A stretch of 64,000 nt of DNA, taken from contig OV121091.1 of NCBI GenBank assembly GCA_921293015.1, positions 28,566,839 to 28,630,838 on the forward strand. Reading direction: 5' to 3'. This document shows, piece after piece, positions 46,356 through 60,000 of this stretch. This DNA is from Phorcus lineatus (Eukaryota; Mollusca; Gastropoda; Trochida; Trochidae). Below the pieces are notes generated by a model that had not been told where the DNA came from, searched no databases, and saw nothing but the letters and a program-made list of their open reading frames with translations. Position numbers and translations under genes: made by a program. Position 1 is the stretch's first letter; each line of letters starts with the position of its first letter.

Positions 46356-47507
46356 GCGCAACTGTTAAAAGTGTCGATCTAAATGATAGAGTCATATGCC
46401 CCGATTCATGGATGAATTTGTCAGGTAGAGAACGATCTCGCTTATGAGGTATCAAACAATGTAACATAGTTGTAATGAAACATATGTTATTAACTGCTAA
46501 TCCCATCCCCGCTATTGTCACCTGATATATGATTTACTAAACTAACCAATTCATAATACTAAACTAAACAAAACCATTCATATTTTCAAGTTATTTTTAT
46601 TGATTTGCATCTATAATTGATTTTCAAAGTCCGGACCCCTGTACACCCACTCCGCCCAACTTGGACAGTTCGAGACTGGCAATAGTTAAGCTTTGCGTAG
46701 GAAGATGGACGGCAAAGGAATAATGGGACCATGTGGCCTCAACATTCTTAGGACATAATTAAATACGTGTGTGTGTTTTACATCACGGTGTTGTTATTAG
46801 TTAATAACATGTCCATAAGTCTATAACTGAAAATATATTTATCAGATAAACCTTATCATAGACAGCTATTTGCTATTTGTGTAAAGTACAAATCTAAAAA
46901 ATCAATGGAGTAATAAAGCTTTTGAAAATATAAATGAATACGGCAATTTTTTGTTTTAATCATGTTTAACATTAAGTTCCTTTACAATAGACAATATTTT
47001 ATGTATCATTGCCATTGAGAGTGTATCAGAAGACATCTAATCATGCTAATTGTTGAATGAGAACAACAAGTTCATTGGTAGAATAAATCTTTATTTGTCT
47101 TACCCACTTTTTCAAACTTTTGTAATTATTTTTAATTTCTCATTGCATTAATGCAAGTAGCATCTGGGTTGTTGTCGTCTCAACAGAACACTGCTTACTA
47201 TCGAAGTTTCCAACAGTTTTATTTGGCGACGGGGTTTGTTAAACTGTAATTTCTTCATCTCAACTATGTACATGTATACAGAGAGAGAACGTAATTAATT
47301 GTGTAAGAAGATTATAGTGTCGAAGTGTTATCCAATATCTTAGTTTTGAAATAATATTTTTCTAATAGGCTATTTTGATGTTTATGCGTTCAGAATAGGT
47401 ACTAATCAAAGCGTTTGACATGAAACATGGACACCTGCACAGAGTTATCCCCCTTTAACGAGCTTTTCTTTGGGTAGTAATATTGTGCGCCATGTTTCAT
47501 TTACACG
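46356..47507. other. Gene-free stretch
   Basis: AT-rich sequence with nothing recognised. Confidence 0.5.
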
Positions 47508-47513
47508 GACATA

Positions 47514-47698
47514 CCACAGGCACCAGGCTCTACTTGTAAATAAATAAGTAAAGATAAACCTATATAACATATAAAGAAGGTTTGACAGAACTCGCAAAAC
47601 TGCAAGTCATGCAAGTCGCGGTTCTGTCAAACCTTCTTTATATGTTATATAGGTTTATCTTTACTTATTTATTTACAAGTAGAGCCTGGTGCCTGTGG
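47514..47698. mobile_element. Perfect hairpin element, 78 bp arms, 29 bp loop
   Basis: Bases 47514-47591 are the exact reverse complement of 47621-47698. The outer end is CCACAGGCACCAGGCTCT. The element is flanked by the direct repeat GACATA (47508-47513 and 47699-47704). Perfect arms indicate a very recent insertion or active correction between arms. The same end motif starts a second hairpin at 48076. Confidence 0.92.
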
Positions 47699-48075
47699 GA
47701 CATACGTCATTCAACTCAAGCTTTTGTTTAAAGTTTACTAAAGGGAACTTTACTTGAGTTGACATTTCCTTCAAGTTATTAAGATAATGGCTGTTATCTG
47801 ATACGTTATTCTACATGGAGGCCCTTACGCGAGAAAAAAGGCAAAGTACTTAATGTGTATTTGCACACGTTATGTTCATGGGTTTAGTGGACAGCATAAT
47901 GGTACACTGCCATGCAAAATCTTCACAAAAATATTTTTTAATAAACGATTAGATAAAATATTCAAAAAAAACCCACGATCAAGGCCTTGCAGTTTAACCC
48001 TCTGAATGCCCGTCAGTTGACGCTATGCACTCGCTCAGAGCCGCTAACATTTTGCGCAAACACAATAGGTCAACG

Positions 48076-48211
48076 CCACAGGCGCCAGACTCTGAATGTA
48101 CAATATTACATGTATGTAAGTATATATACATGTAGCTATATGAACATTGTTTATATAGCTACATGTATATATACTTACAAGATATTGTACATTCAGAGTC
48201 TGGCGCTTGTG
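48076..48211. mobile_element. Second hairpin element sharing CCACAGGCRCCAGRCTCT ends
   Basis: The left arm CACAGGCGCCAGACTCTGAA...GTAAGTATATATACATGTAG pairs with the right arm CTACATGTATATATACTTAC...TTCAGAGTCTGGCGCTTGTG. Small asymmetric bulges occur, and the loop is GAACATTGTTT. Only the outermost 18 bases resemble the hairpin at 47514; the inner arms differ. Confidence 0.85.
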
Positions 48212-48490
48212 CTATATAACATAAACAACGTATGACAGAGTAAACTTCGTAGACCGATCTCAGTTCCCATATCCAGTCCCCTTGCAGATCTGTCATACCT
48301 TATTCAGCTAGTAGTGAATACTTACATGTATATATAGAGTCAGTTGTCTTTGGTCAACGCTGTACAAAAAAGGTCACTGAAGCGTTATTATATGGTCCCA
48401 GGGCACTCTTAGGGTTAATAAACCAGATGAGCTTGAACCAGGTTATCATTCATAGAGCCACTTTCATAAATTGAAACGAAAACAACATAT
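48212..48490. other. Gene-free stretch
   Basis: Short stretch with no recognised feature between the second hairpin and the possible distal poly(A) site of the transporter gene. Confidence 0.4.
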
Positions 48491-51400
48491 GTAAAACTTA
48501 ATTTATTCCATTTAATATACCTTATTTTATGTACAATAGTTTACACATCGATGAAACAACATTGAAACATTAGACCATTGCTTGAAAGCACAAAGAAACA
48601 ATAGATCAGTATAAACTGTTAATACACTACAAAACACTGGTGCAATATCATCTCCCTGTCAAATCAATTCAGCAGAATTAACTATGCAACATTTTAACAT
48701 TTATTCTCTGACAGTTTTGGATAAAAAAAAACATGTCTGTAATTGTCTGGTTATGAATATTAATCATGTTAAACCTTGAATGAAGGCACATTAACCAGGG
48801 GATATTATATAGTTAATATGTATGTGATGTATTCAAACAAAAATTTATTCGCACCACAAAGAATGTACAATTAAAACCTTTGATAAATTTGTGAATTATT
48901 ATGAAATCAAATGACTAAGTGTACAGAACAAGTGAAAAGTCAACTTCTAAGGCAGAGTGAAATCCGAACTTGTCACGTAACCCGCTTGTTTTCTTCCGTT
49001 CCAAAATTTTTACCTTTTTTTAAATTATTGGATAATGAGATATATATCTAACTTATATTCCAAAGTTGTGTTCAAAAGTTTGTTATCAAAATGATTATAG
49101 TGTATTCATTGATAGAAAGGCTTTCAGACCAGTTAAAATGACTGAGCGAATGACTGCAAATAACGGAGTTGACAAGATTAAATTATTGTAAATCTTGACT
49201 TTGTCTAAAATGATTAACAGGAGATTTTTTTAACCTCAAGTAAATGACTCTTCAGTGGTTAAGAAATAATTAAGAACGAGGCACAAAAATCCCTGCACAA
49301 ATCCCTCAGCAACTAAGCCAATTAGTGTGAATTTCACCTTGGACTTGAAGTTGGTAAATATTTCTTTATTGGTTCAATAACATTACAACAACTTTGTAGC
49401 TAACTTGCTTATTTCAAAGGGTTGATTCAAGAATAAAGTTATTGTTAAACTCAATAACAAAAATCATTCATTTTTTTTTCAAATGTATTAACCTTTGAAG
49501 TTCTTACTTTCTTCTTTGAAGATTCCTTACATTTATTCATGACATGCATTGGCAAAATCTTTAATAAAATTGCTGGTGTTAAAATTGGCATAAGCATATA
49601 ATTTAAGAAAAACTGTTTGCGATAAGCACTTTTTATTTACAATCAAATAAAATAAAGCACAAGTACAACTTTTATAACATTCAAAACAAGTTGATCATAT
49701 GGCAATCTCTCTGGAATGAACATATTAGGAATTGCAATAATCCAAATTTGTCTAATCAAATTTGTTCACACTTATCCTTATAATTTGAACATTTATTGCA
49801 CACTGTAACTTCTTCTAAATATCACTAACCCTTCCTAAAAAGCATCTCAACAGAATAATCAAAATATAACTCTTACAAATCAATATTTGTATTATGAATG
49901 CAATGAAATTTCACAATTATTTCATATCAACTTTTAATCCACAATGGCAAATCTCTTTTTATTCATACAAGTTTTATCGCATTGGCTCATTCTGATGCAA
50001 GTTATTTGTCTTTTAATTAAAACCAACATGTCAAATATTCATTGGAGATTAAGTAAAATCAGGAAGTCAATTACTTCATTCATTTATCTATTTATTCATC
50101 AAAGGAGAGTAAAACAGTAACTGAAAAGAATCAAACATTTCCCCCTTAATTATCATTAAAGGATAAATGATATTTTGATAAATACGTTTGGCCATTTTTT
50201 TAATAGTATTTTTCAGACCAAATGACATATTACTTACTATCAGTGGACAGTACAATAATTTGTAAAAATTGCCATGCACACAAAGAATTTATCTAAAATA
50301 TAATTCGATAAAATACTTATTCAAACCTTGTACGTCATAAGCTTGAGAACAGCTCCTGTGTATTGCAGTGTCTCTGATGATTTTAACATTTCTCTCTTAT
50401 CACAGGAACAATAACTAAAACCGTTACTCTCTAATTATATTTCATTTCTGAAAAAGAGAATGAGAAAGATCTTCAATAAAAGTTATAAGTCTTGATGTCA
50501 TTTCCAAAAAAAATATCTTCTTATACAACATCCATATATATTTTATCTATTTGGAATTATTATATAGACAAGATTTGTGTTTTCTAGCAATGTATATATT
50601 TGTAAAAAAGTTATACGTGAAAGTATTCGTATCTGTTCCTTGCTTACCAAACACAAAATTTTCACATAGGACTCACTTCTAACATCAATGTTGTTGGTAT
50701 ATTGACAGTACCAGTTGACAAGATTTTGTATACATGGTAGATAAGCATAGAGAGAGAAAGCCTACTAATTTGAAACTATTGCAAACACATAAGGCAGAAT
50801 GCTGAGGTAGGAAAAGATAAATAAAACAAAAGAACTCTTCATTAAATATTCTTACCTGCTTTTCAAACAGATTCACTACTCTTTATAATTTTTCAGTATT
50901 CTTTTGCAATACCGACATAACATGAATGATACATTATATATATATATTGTGGAATAAATACTGGTTGTACATGTATATGTAGCTTTTGATCAACAAAAAC
51001 TTAAAACAATTTTGAATGAAATGTACAAAAGACAAATAAGAACAGGAACTAAATATTCACAATTTGAAGCTCGAGGGACAATTCTTATGGGACATTATGA
51101 AATTCATAATTATTAACAGCATGAGTTGTATCATGTCAACATTGAGACCATCCTAGAAGCTTAATGACAGAAGGTATCAATGTTTACACAAACCACAATC
51201 TGATGACATTGTCGGTGGTAACTTTAGAAGTAGTGGCGTTTTCTGTCGAGGAAGAAACTTACCCAAGTCAACATTATCAGGTTTTACTCTCTTTTAACAA
51301 CCAAATACCATTAATTAATAAATTCAATTGTAATGAATGTGCTTCATAAGTATCTTTAACTATCATTGTCTTGTCTCTAAAGCAGAATGAATAAAAGTTT

Positions 51401-53991
51401 TAACAAAAATGAAATTGTCAATGCATAACGAGAATATTTTAGATTTTAATCTTAATTTGAGGTTGAGTATGAAGAGTTCATGGACAGATTCTGTTCCTCT
51501 TTGCCATCTTGGAATATTTGATGGCAATTTCTTACCCAAATGATAATACCCAAGTGTTTAAAGAGAAAATCTGTATATCAATTGCTTCCTGTTGCCCTTG
51601 TATAGTCCACATGATCTTTGGTCTGGGCATAATAATGTAGTTGATAAAATAATGTCTTAACAAAGGACAAATAATCAAAGTTGGGAGTAGCTAAAGAAAA
51701 AACATTGAAAGGCACTTTTCAGATGCAAAGACAACTAGACTGTAATTTCACATTCTATGTTGTAGAAAACCTTGAAGGATGGTTCTTGGTTGTGTTAGGG
51801 ACATAAATTATTTACACCAAGGAATCAATATAGTGCTTATTTACCTATCTGCTTACTGTAGAAACTTGTGTTAGAGACATTACCTTTTAATAATTAAGAA
51901 AGAATACTCGATTTTCTGCAAACGTTGTTTATCTATTTCTCTAAACCACCATATAGTCAGGAGAGGGTGTTTTAAGTTGAACAACTTGTTCCCAATCCTA
52001 ATCTATGTGAATAAAAGATATTAACACCAAACCAATCATATCACATGGAGCAACACACTATGACTAGACTTGTTACATTATACTGAATGTTGATGCAATC
52101 ATAACACAGATCAGTTCACATGATACATCTTCATTCATTTCACTGATCAACCATCAAGGAAACTATACTGCTTAAGTAAAACTTCGCATTTAAGCAACAG
52201 TTCTATGAAATATTTTTCATCTTAACATTTTTTTTTAAAAACTGTCCAACATTTATTATGAAAAAGGATATCTAATGATGTTTTACCATATTCCAGGTTC
52301 ATTATCTTCCAATGACATGAATAAAGTTCATATTTCACAAGTGGCACGGCCGTAAGTAAAATATAAATTGTATCTATGTCACAAAATGAAAATAAACCTG
52401 GTATCCTGTAATCTCCAATAAGTATATATCATTTAGGTCTAATATATAATTTACAAAGGTCCTTTTAATCGAGCAATAATAATCTACACTAGTCTGTTCA
52501 TTTTCATAATTATTGAACATATACCAAACGTTATTTCATATAGGTAACGGCAATATATATTAATGCATAAGCCTTGTTTTGAGTGGCTTAACCTGAGCAA
52601 TCTACAGGCTGGCCCTGATAGAGTGAAACAGTACATGCAGGCTCTATTTCAGTGAACTGATACTTCTAAACATCATTAACAGCTTAAGGGACAGTTTTAT
52701 TGAGTTACTTGTATGGAGAGTGTGCTTGTGTGTGGTATTATGCCACAACTGAATAATCAAAACGCTGTTGTTATAGGCTAAATATATCAAACTACTTACT
52801 CATAAACACTGCAGTTGTAAGGTTCATCTGAAATTGTTTAAATGGTTAACTATTTCATATCAGCTACAAAAATATTCATATCAATATCTATGTGTCCATG
52901 AAAAGTGTGATTTTGTATAAATAATTATTTCTTTGATTCTTACATAATTTTAGAGACAAAAACAACAATATATTCTTTGGCTTCCTGATAGTTTGTATCA
53001 TTGACACACAAAGAGTATTCTTGTTTCAAATCTGCTTAAGATATCACATTTACCTATTCATACCTTGCATTAAGTTCTTTGGGTTACAATAAAACACTTT
53101 CTTTCAATATAGATCAGCATATGTACAGTCTTTCATCCAAAATAAGTTTATCAAAGTAAATGTACCTTCAAACGACCTTACTTACCACGATTGTTCCAAC
53201 ATAATATTGTTATATCATTAAATATATATTTTACCAACAAGACTGCTCAAGAACAGCAATTTGCTAACAGACAATCAAACATAAATACCATGTGAATGAA
53301 ATGTGATCTGATTCAGTTAGACTAAATTTGCAAGCATGTTATCAAGACATGAACATTTCTCACAGTAATACCACCCAAGGATCGAAGACATCTTCCCTTA
53401 CTATTAACCCTTGCCAGTTTCTTTCACTGACAATTTCAATGCACTGTAGCTTGTTTTATCAAGGAGTTAAAGGGATCTCAGACAATAAATATAAATGTTG
53501 CAAGACAATTTTCTTGATCAATATATGGTTTTCTTACCAAGTTAAGCTTAACAATTCCAATTCTTTAAATTAAAAGATTTGAATTTTTTCACACTGAAAT
53601 GGCCGATTCAAACATGACATCTTGTTTCCCAACTACAGATGATTGGGTTGAGTAAATAGATCATTTACCCTCTACTTATTCTTATAAATAAGAGGGAAAT
53701 ATATACAAATAAAAGAAGCAAAAATTATCTCTCTGATTTTCAATCTGGGGCAAAGATTGTTGAAGAACCGACACAGAAGAAGAGATGGACAACAGCAAGC
53801 CTCAAATCAGCAAAGTGACTGAGACTCATGCAAGTTACACCTTGTGGAGAAATTGGATTAAGACAGAAGACTACAGGTGTAGGTTTGCATGGATGATCAC
53901 AGAGGGTATTCTTGTAGTCTGCACTCACGCCTTGAATGTCTAGAGAGGTATCACATGCTTCACACTCAGTACACAGCACGGAACCACATCG
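48491..53991 (-). other. Possible long 3' UTR of the SLC35F5-like gene
   Basis: 5.5 kb downstream (minus strand) of the transporter stop codon. It is strongly AT-rich and, unlike most of the window, I see no transposon or tandem repeat in it. On the minus strand, AATAAA occurs at plus 52696-52701 (about 1.3 kb 3' UTR) and again at plus 48502-48507, close to where repeats resume. The true cleavage site is unknown. It could equally be plain intergenic DNA. Confidence 0.35.
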
Positions 53992-54040
53992 TCAGTCGGT
54001 GATCAAACTCTCTGTCTGTTCTCGGTCCAACTCTCGAATC
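53992..54040 (-). CDS. SLC35F5: SLC35F5-like last coding exon
   Basis: 49 nt, phase 2 entry, stop TGA at 53992-53994. Acceptor GACTATTTCAG. Encodes [15 protein letters not shown]; the ESLI motif also occurs near the C terminus of vertebrate SLC35F5, which supports this short exon. Confidence 0.85.
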
Positions 54041-57000
54041 CTGAAATAGTCATGAGCATACGATCCTATAACAGTGTCTCGAGTTGTGAAAGCTTCTTCA
54101 TTTCAATAAATGAGATGGGAAATTCATACAAACCAATTTTATCTAAGGTTTAAAGCTTTTCTTTAATAAACTACACGTATGGTGGTTTTACTTTAAAAGT
54201 CAACTCTAAACCTTGCCTGTTTCCTTATATCAATGAATTTACAATGTTTAAACTTCTACAAAATATCTGACAATGAAAGATTAAAATCGAAATTTGAAAG
54301 ATTTTGGATCAGTTATACAAGTATGAATAAAATATAGAAATAATAATAAAAAACAAAAGTAAGTAAATGAATTACTATCAAATGATGTTGTATGTATAAT
54401 GGTAATTGAGAAAGAGATTTTCAAAAGCTTATATGGTACAATTTGTCAAATATTCAAAAACAATTTCATCAAGCAGAAATCTATAATTACAGTTAAAATT
54501 TGCCTTTGGATGAAATCATCTCTTACAGTTTATTAATTAATTTAGCTAACAGGCCTGAAAACGCCATGAAAATCTGCCCAGTTAGATACAAGCACAAATA
54601 ACGAAATCACTAAAATCGGCTAACCAAAAAGCTATGACATCTTCACCATAAGCTAGGCTATGAGAAGGATAATGCTGGAGACATACCTGGGTTTAAGTCT
54701 GCGTCTACAAAGACAGTGTATAAGTTTTTTGACACCAATAAGTACAGGATCCCAGTTTTCATAGTGTGTGAGAAAACTGACAGCAAAGAAGGAAACAAAG
54801 ACTGGCACTGAGCCCAGGTAAAACATCCAGGTATACCCCACCTGTAACACAAAGTACCTACCATAAATTACAGTGTATAAGGCAAGTTTTTTATACCAGA
54901 AATTGAGGGGCCTTATATACGAGGTCTATGTTTCAGATGGACTCGTTACCATCACACAATAAAAATGTTACGATACTACAACAGACGAAAAAAGATGACG
55001 AGATAAAAACGAGGTGCTATCTAACCTGAAACTGACAAAGCCTAGTCAGTCATTCAACAAGTCTTGACTGCAAACCTTTGACTTGCTAAATTATGACGAA
55101 AACCTAAACGTCATTTTTGTAAGGCATGTAATTAATCTTATCAATTGTCGCCATTTTTAATGTTAGCGATGAAAATTACTGCTGTAGGTGAACATTAACT
55201 AAGGCTTACTGCTCTGATCTAACGTTACAAAGTGTTATATCAGGAGTAAATAATATATCAATAATATATAAATGAATTATATCAACTAAAAATAATCATA
55301 TTCTGAAATTACTTATGGAAGATAGATGGTTGCGTTTGTAACATTTCCGGGATTCATTGTTATTCACAAATTTATAAAGAGATATGAAATTAAATTCTTG
55401 AGTTTCAGCCGTTTCTAATGAACATGATCTATCGTTTCACAGTGATATACTGCTTATATACGGGTATTCATTGTTATTCAACATAAGGAAATTTTCCAAA
55501 CAACCAAAACGATTCGAGAATACAACAAAGTTATGTCATAATTATTATTTCAGTACTGATCATAAATTATACAAATATCTCCTCCAAGAGAGAGGTTTGA
55601 AAATAGGGATGAAATGGTTTACAACTACAGTAGTTTAACAGTATTTTGCTTTCGGTTTTGTAACATAAAATTTAATTTCGATTTATACCGATTACCACTT
55701 TTTTGTGTCCAACATTATTAAACTTTATTTACTATTTAGTCATTTTCAGTTTCTACAGTTTTCAGACATAATTTCAAAGAAAAATGTGCTATTGTTCATT
55801 GTTAATTTCAGTTCATTGCATTCCTGCTCTACACAGAAACCAAAATGTAGCGAACCAAGACTTCTATACTGCAAAGTGTATCAAACCAAAGCTCAAGTGC
55901 ACCATATCACTCCTACTAACAATAGCTGCCGAGAGCGAGATACAAAGACAGTTAAGAAGTAAGAAAGAGGCCATACCTCCTTCATGAACTCATCAGCTAT
56001 TACAGTCAGAGGGATGGTGAGACTGAGCGCTAGCGTTGCGATCAGCGAGGACGTCAAGAAACAACCCCTGTGGGAATAAAGCAACAGATAACAGAGTAAT
56101 CATATTCCCTACATCCAATCTCTATACTCCAAAACATCGTCAATTTCACAATAAATAAGTCGGTATCCAGAAAATATTGTCTTCCTTACAGTAAACCTTT
56201 CTTTCAACTAGGGTTAGGAATCAAATATCACTGATTCTACAAAGTGAAATATCAGTTGTTAAATCAATCATATAAACTGGACAAAATAAGTAACATCTGA
56301 ATGTCTATCACTGATATATAATAATTGTGTCAATAAATTGATAATAAAACTGAACTCCAATATTTACATATATTCCTAAATTTAATTAAATGAAATAAAT
56401 ATAATATTATACAATCATGATATTTCCAAGAATGTTAAAGAAATAACAGGAAATTGATTTACTTAGACAAATCAAGGATGGCTTATTTGAGTAAGAGTTT
56501 ATCTGATGAAAAGTCAAAGGAACAATATTGTGTAAAAGATTGAAACACATTTATAACTTGTATGTCTAAGAGTAGGAAAGCAAACATACCAGAGCCAAAG
56601 AAACTCGGAGAAGACGGTTCCAACCAGACCATTGACAGCAATCAACAACCACTGCGTCTTGTCGGGCCACTCAAATATCTCCTCTTCAGAGTAGTGCAGG
56701 ATGAAGAAACCAGGACACATGATGATGATTGTAAACAAGCCAACAAAACCTGAAACATTGAACATAAACATACTCAAACTTGGCAGGAATCAGCTTAATC
56801 TAGTCGATGACATGTTGAGATTTTATGAGTTCTTCAATGACTGTACACAACAAAATCATTTCTTTTTTGTTAAACATTATTATTATTTATGAATGAAAAT
56901 AATTGATAAGATATAAAAGATAAGACTTAAGATAAATGAGGTCACTCTTTATAAAATCTCATGTGCTACACCATAATCTTTATCACACTGTCACCGCAGT

Positions 57001-60000
57001 CTTGTAAAAGCTCACTAATAATATACATAGGCAATTTTCATTGATATTTTATCAGCTATTAAAAATTAAATTATGAAGATATCATCAAGTGCCAACTCTC
57101 CAATAAGAATACTTTCTAAAGTTATGAACACACAAGATCTACCACACAATACTTGCTTAACAGATAGCACAAAAAGAATGTTTACCAAAAAACATAGGAA
57201 TATCCAACTTGTCCTCATGGTCAACCTTGCGTCGGAGAGACACAAGGTAGAGGGCGTAACAGATGGCGCCACCTAAAGCCCAGAGTGCGCCTGCCGGGAT
57301 ACCAGCCTCTAGATTAAGGTCTGACAGACTGACTAGAACAACACCTCCAATACTGCAAAAAACATCAAGCTGATATAATCATGGCATGATACAGTGATAT
57401 TCACCTTACCAATTCTTTTGAATGGAAATGCAAGAATAAGGGTGCGCGGCATTATCGGTATATCAAAATATTGCAAGACAGAAAGATCATGACAGAAAGA
57501 ATGATACATACAGGTACACAATTCTAAAAATATCAAATATTTATTGGGCGTTTTTAAAACGACAATTTTTGTGTAAAATTTCAAAATACGCAAACGAAAA
57601 ACATTGTGATTTCTACTGAAAATTGTAAACAAAGACTGTATTCGCTAAGAAATTTAGCAAACATGTTAAAGGTCTAATAGACAATGAATCATCTGTCTTT
57701 CAACACTGGCAGGCACAGGTACATATGATCGCTCTTCTAATCGCTGTATTTATTCAAGAGATCATGGAAAATCTTTAATTTGAAAAGTACCAATATATCG
57801 CAATACGTATTGCATTATGCTTTTCTGTATCGCAATATATACACACAGTCCAAAATACACTCCTGTATTAACACTATTTACTTCAAAAGAAAGCCTTCAA
57901 TCTACCTTAGTAAAACTGCCACAAATTTGGAAAGCGTGAATTTGTCAGCCCCTGAACTTGGATAGACTGCAGCACACACAAGAGTAAAAAGCCCTGACGT
58001 CGAGGACAAGACGTTAACAATCCCCGCCTCGGTGTCGACCAGCGCCTCCTGGTAGGAGAACTGAGCAATGAACCACTGAAACATCCAAATAGAAGTAAAA
58101 GTACTCGTCATCATAGTTCATAACATATCATATTCATTTCGGTGATTTCTAGCTTTTGAGTAGCTTATTGACAAGGATCTCAAAAATACTTAAGTGATTT
58201 GAACAGAATTTTTTTTTTCAAATGCTGGAGGACTTTTATAGGATTGAGGAGCTATAAAAAGTAACTGTTTACCTCATCATCTCTGGTACATCCTACTTTA
58301 GATATCTCTTTATGGTCAGGACATGAGCCAGGTTAAAAACATAAACATATTTTCTTACAACACAACATATAATCACTGAATTTCACGAATAATGAACCTA
58401 CCAAGACACAGAAGATGAGTGCTAGCTCGGCGACCTGTCTGATGGTGAATTTGCTGAGTGAGCGTATCTTGGCCTCCTCTGCTCGTATGGAGGCCTGGTA
58501 GGAGAGTCGTGCCAGCAGGTGGTCCTCGGCATACGTGTCCGAGAGTTGCCGCACCTCCGACAGGTTGTTGAACCTCACAGACTTGGAGGAGCTTATACCT
58601 GTAACATGTCACACTGCTTTGTAAAGACTTGGAGGAGCTTATACCTGTAACATGTCACACTGATTTGTATAGACTTGGAGGAGCTTATACCTGTAACATG
58701 TCACAATGATTTGTAAAGACTTGGAGGAGCTTATACCTGTAACATGTCACACTGATTTGTAAAGACTTGGAGGAGCTTATACCTGTAACATGTCACACTG
58801 ATTTGTAAAGACTTGGAGGAGCTTATACCTGTAACATGTCACACTGATTTGTAAAGACTTGGAGGAGCTTATACCTGTAACATGTCACAATGATTTGTAA
58901 AATCTTGCAACAGAGTATGTACTTGCTGACAAATCCAACTGTTCACATGGCTAGGCATCTTAGTTATGACATAAACTTCACATATATATAACTATCAATT
59001 GCGAGTGGATATATGTCTCCAGGAATCACAACTATGAGCTGATGAGGTACATCAAACGTAATATTACCAAGGAAATGTCTATTTCAAGAGATATTTTTAA
59101 ATAGGGCTAAGTTAAGATTCCATTAATTGGGGCTATGCTGCTAATTAAAATATAGGCATCATCCATCACTCAAATAGTTACAAGAGATATTACACTGAAA
59201 CTCAAACAACCTTAGTATAGGTGAGTTCATAGTGTATGTTCTATCTTGCAATTGGGAAGAACTACTAACTACTAATTATACATTCCACACTATTCAAGGC
59301 TGGCCAACAATATCTGGTCCCAACTTACTGCTTGCATCATCAGATTCAGTGCCGCTGTTCTTATCTTCGTTCTTTACTGGCACATAGATAGGATCTCCCT
59401 GCAACAGAATTCTGACTTGTCAAGATGCATCTAGACATAACCTTCCAACCCTTACAAACACTATTTCTGCTGCATCAGCATATTTATATCCTCAGAGCTC
59501 CTACAAATACCCTAATAAGGCTATGTATCTAACCAGTCAATGAAGTGATGTGCATATTGTGCTCCCATCAATGTGCATGAGATGACATTTGAGTTTGAGA
59601 AATTTGTTTAAAATTACATGCATTACAACATTTCATATATTAATAATTACATTCCAAACACATAAAATGCATTTTCCAATTAGTGATAGAATGGATTTGA
59701 CCAGAAAGACATCAGGGTATGGTCAGATGTCCTAGGGTAGAGATATGCTGATGTAGCAGATCCTGTCCTTGATTAAATTCAAATCTTCTAATACCAGCTG
59801 GATTGTACAACTCACCAGCATTGTGTTGTCTGACGCTGGAGGGCTCTCGACATTCTCGTCATATTTCTGTAGGGACAAAAAAGTCATAAAAAATTTAGTC
59901 TAGAAAATTGTAAATGTTTTTTCATTATGATTATATAAATAAATAGGAATATACCGTCTTCTTTAGGTCACATTAGTTTCCAATAAGTCATAATGCATTT

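Noticed and set aside
58373-58612. Alternative minus frame [10 protein letters not shown]... across the transporter exon
   Set aside because: This is the frame produced by entering one 46 bp unit upstream. It lacks family motifs, so it is a frameshift product rather than a separate gene.
58581-58902. CRISPR-like repeat array
   Set aside because: Direct head-to-tail 46 bp units with no unique spacers, in a eukaryotic intron. It is a minisatellite.
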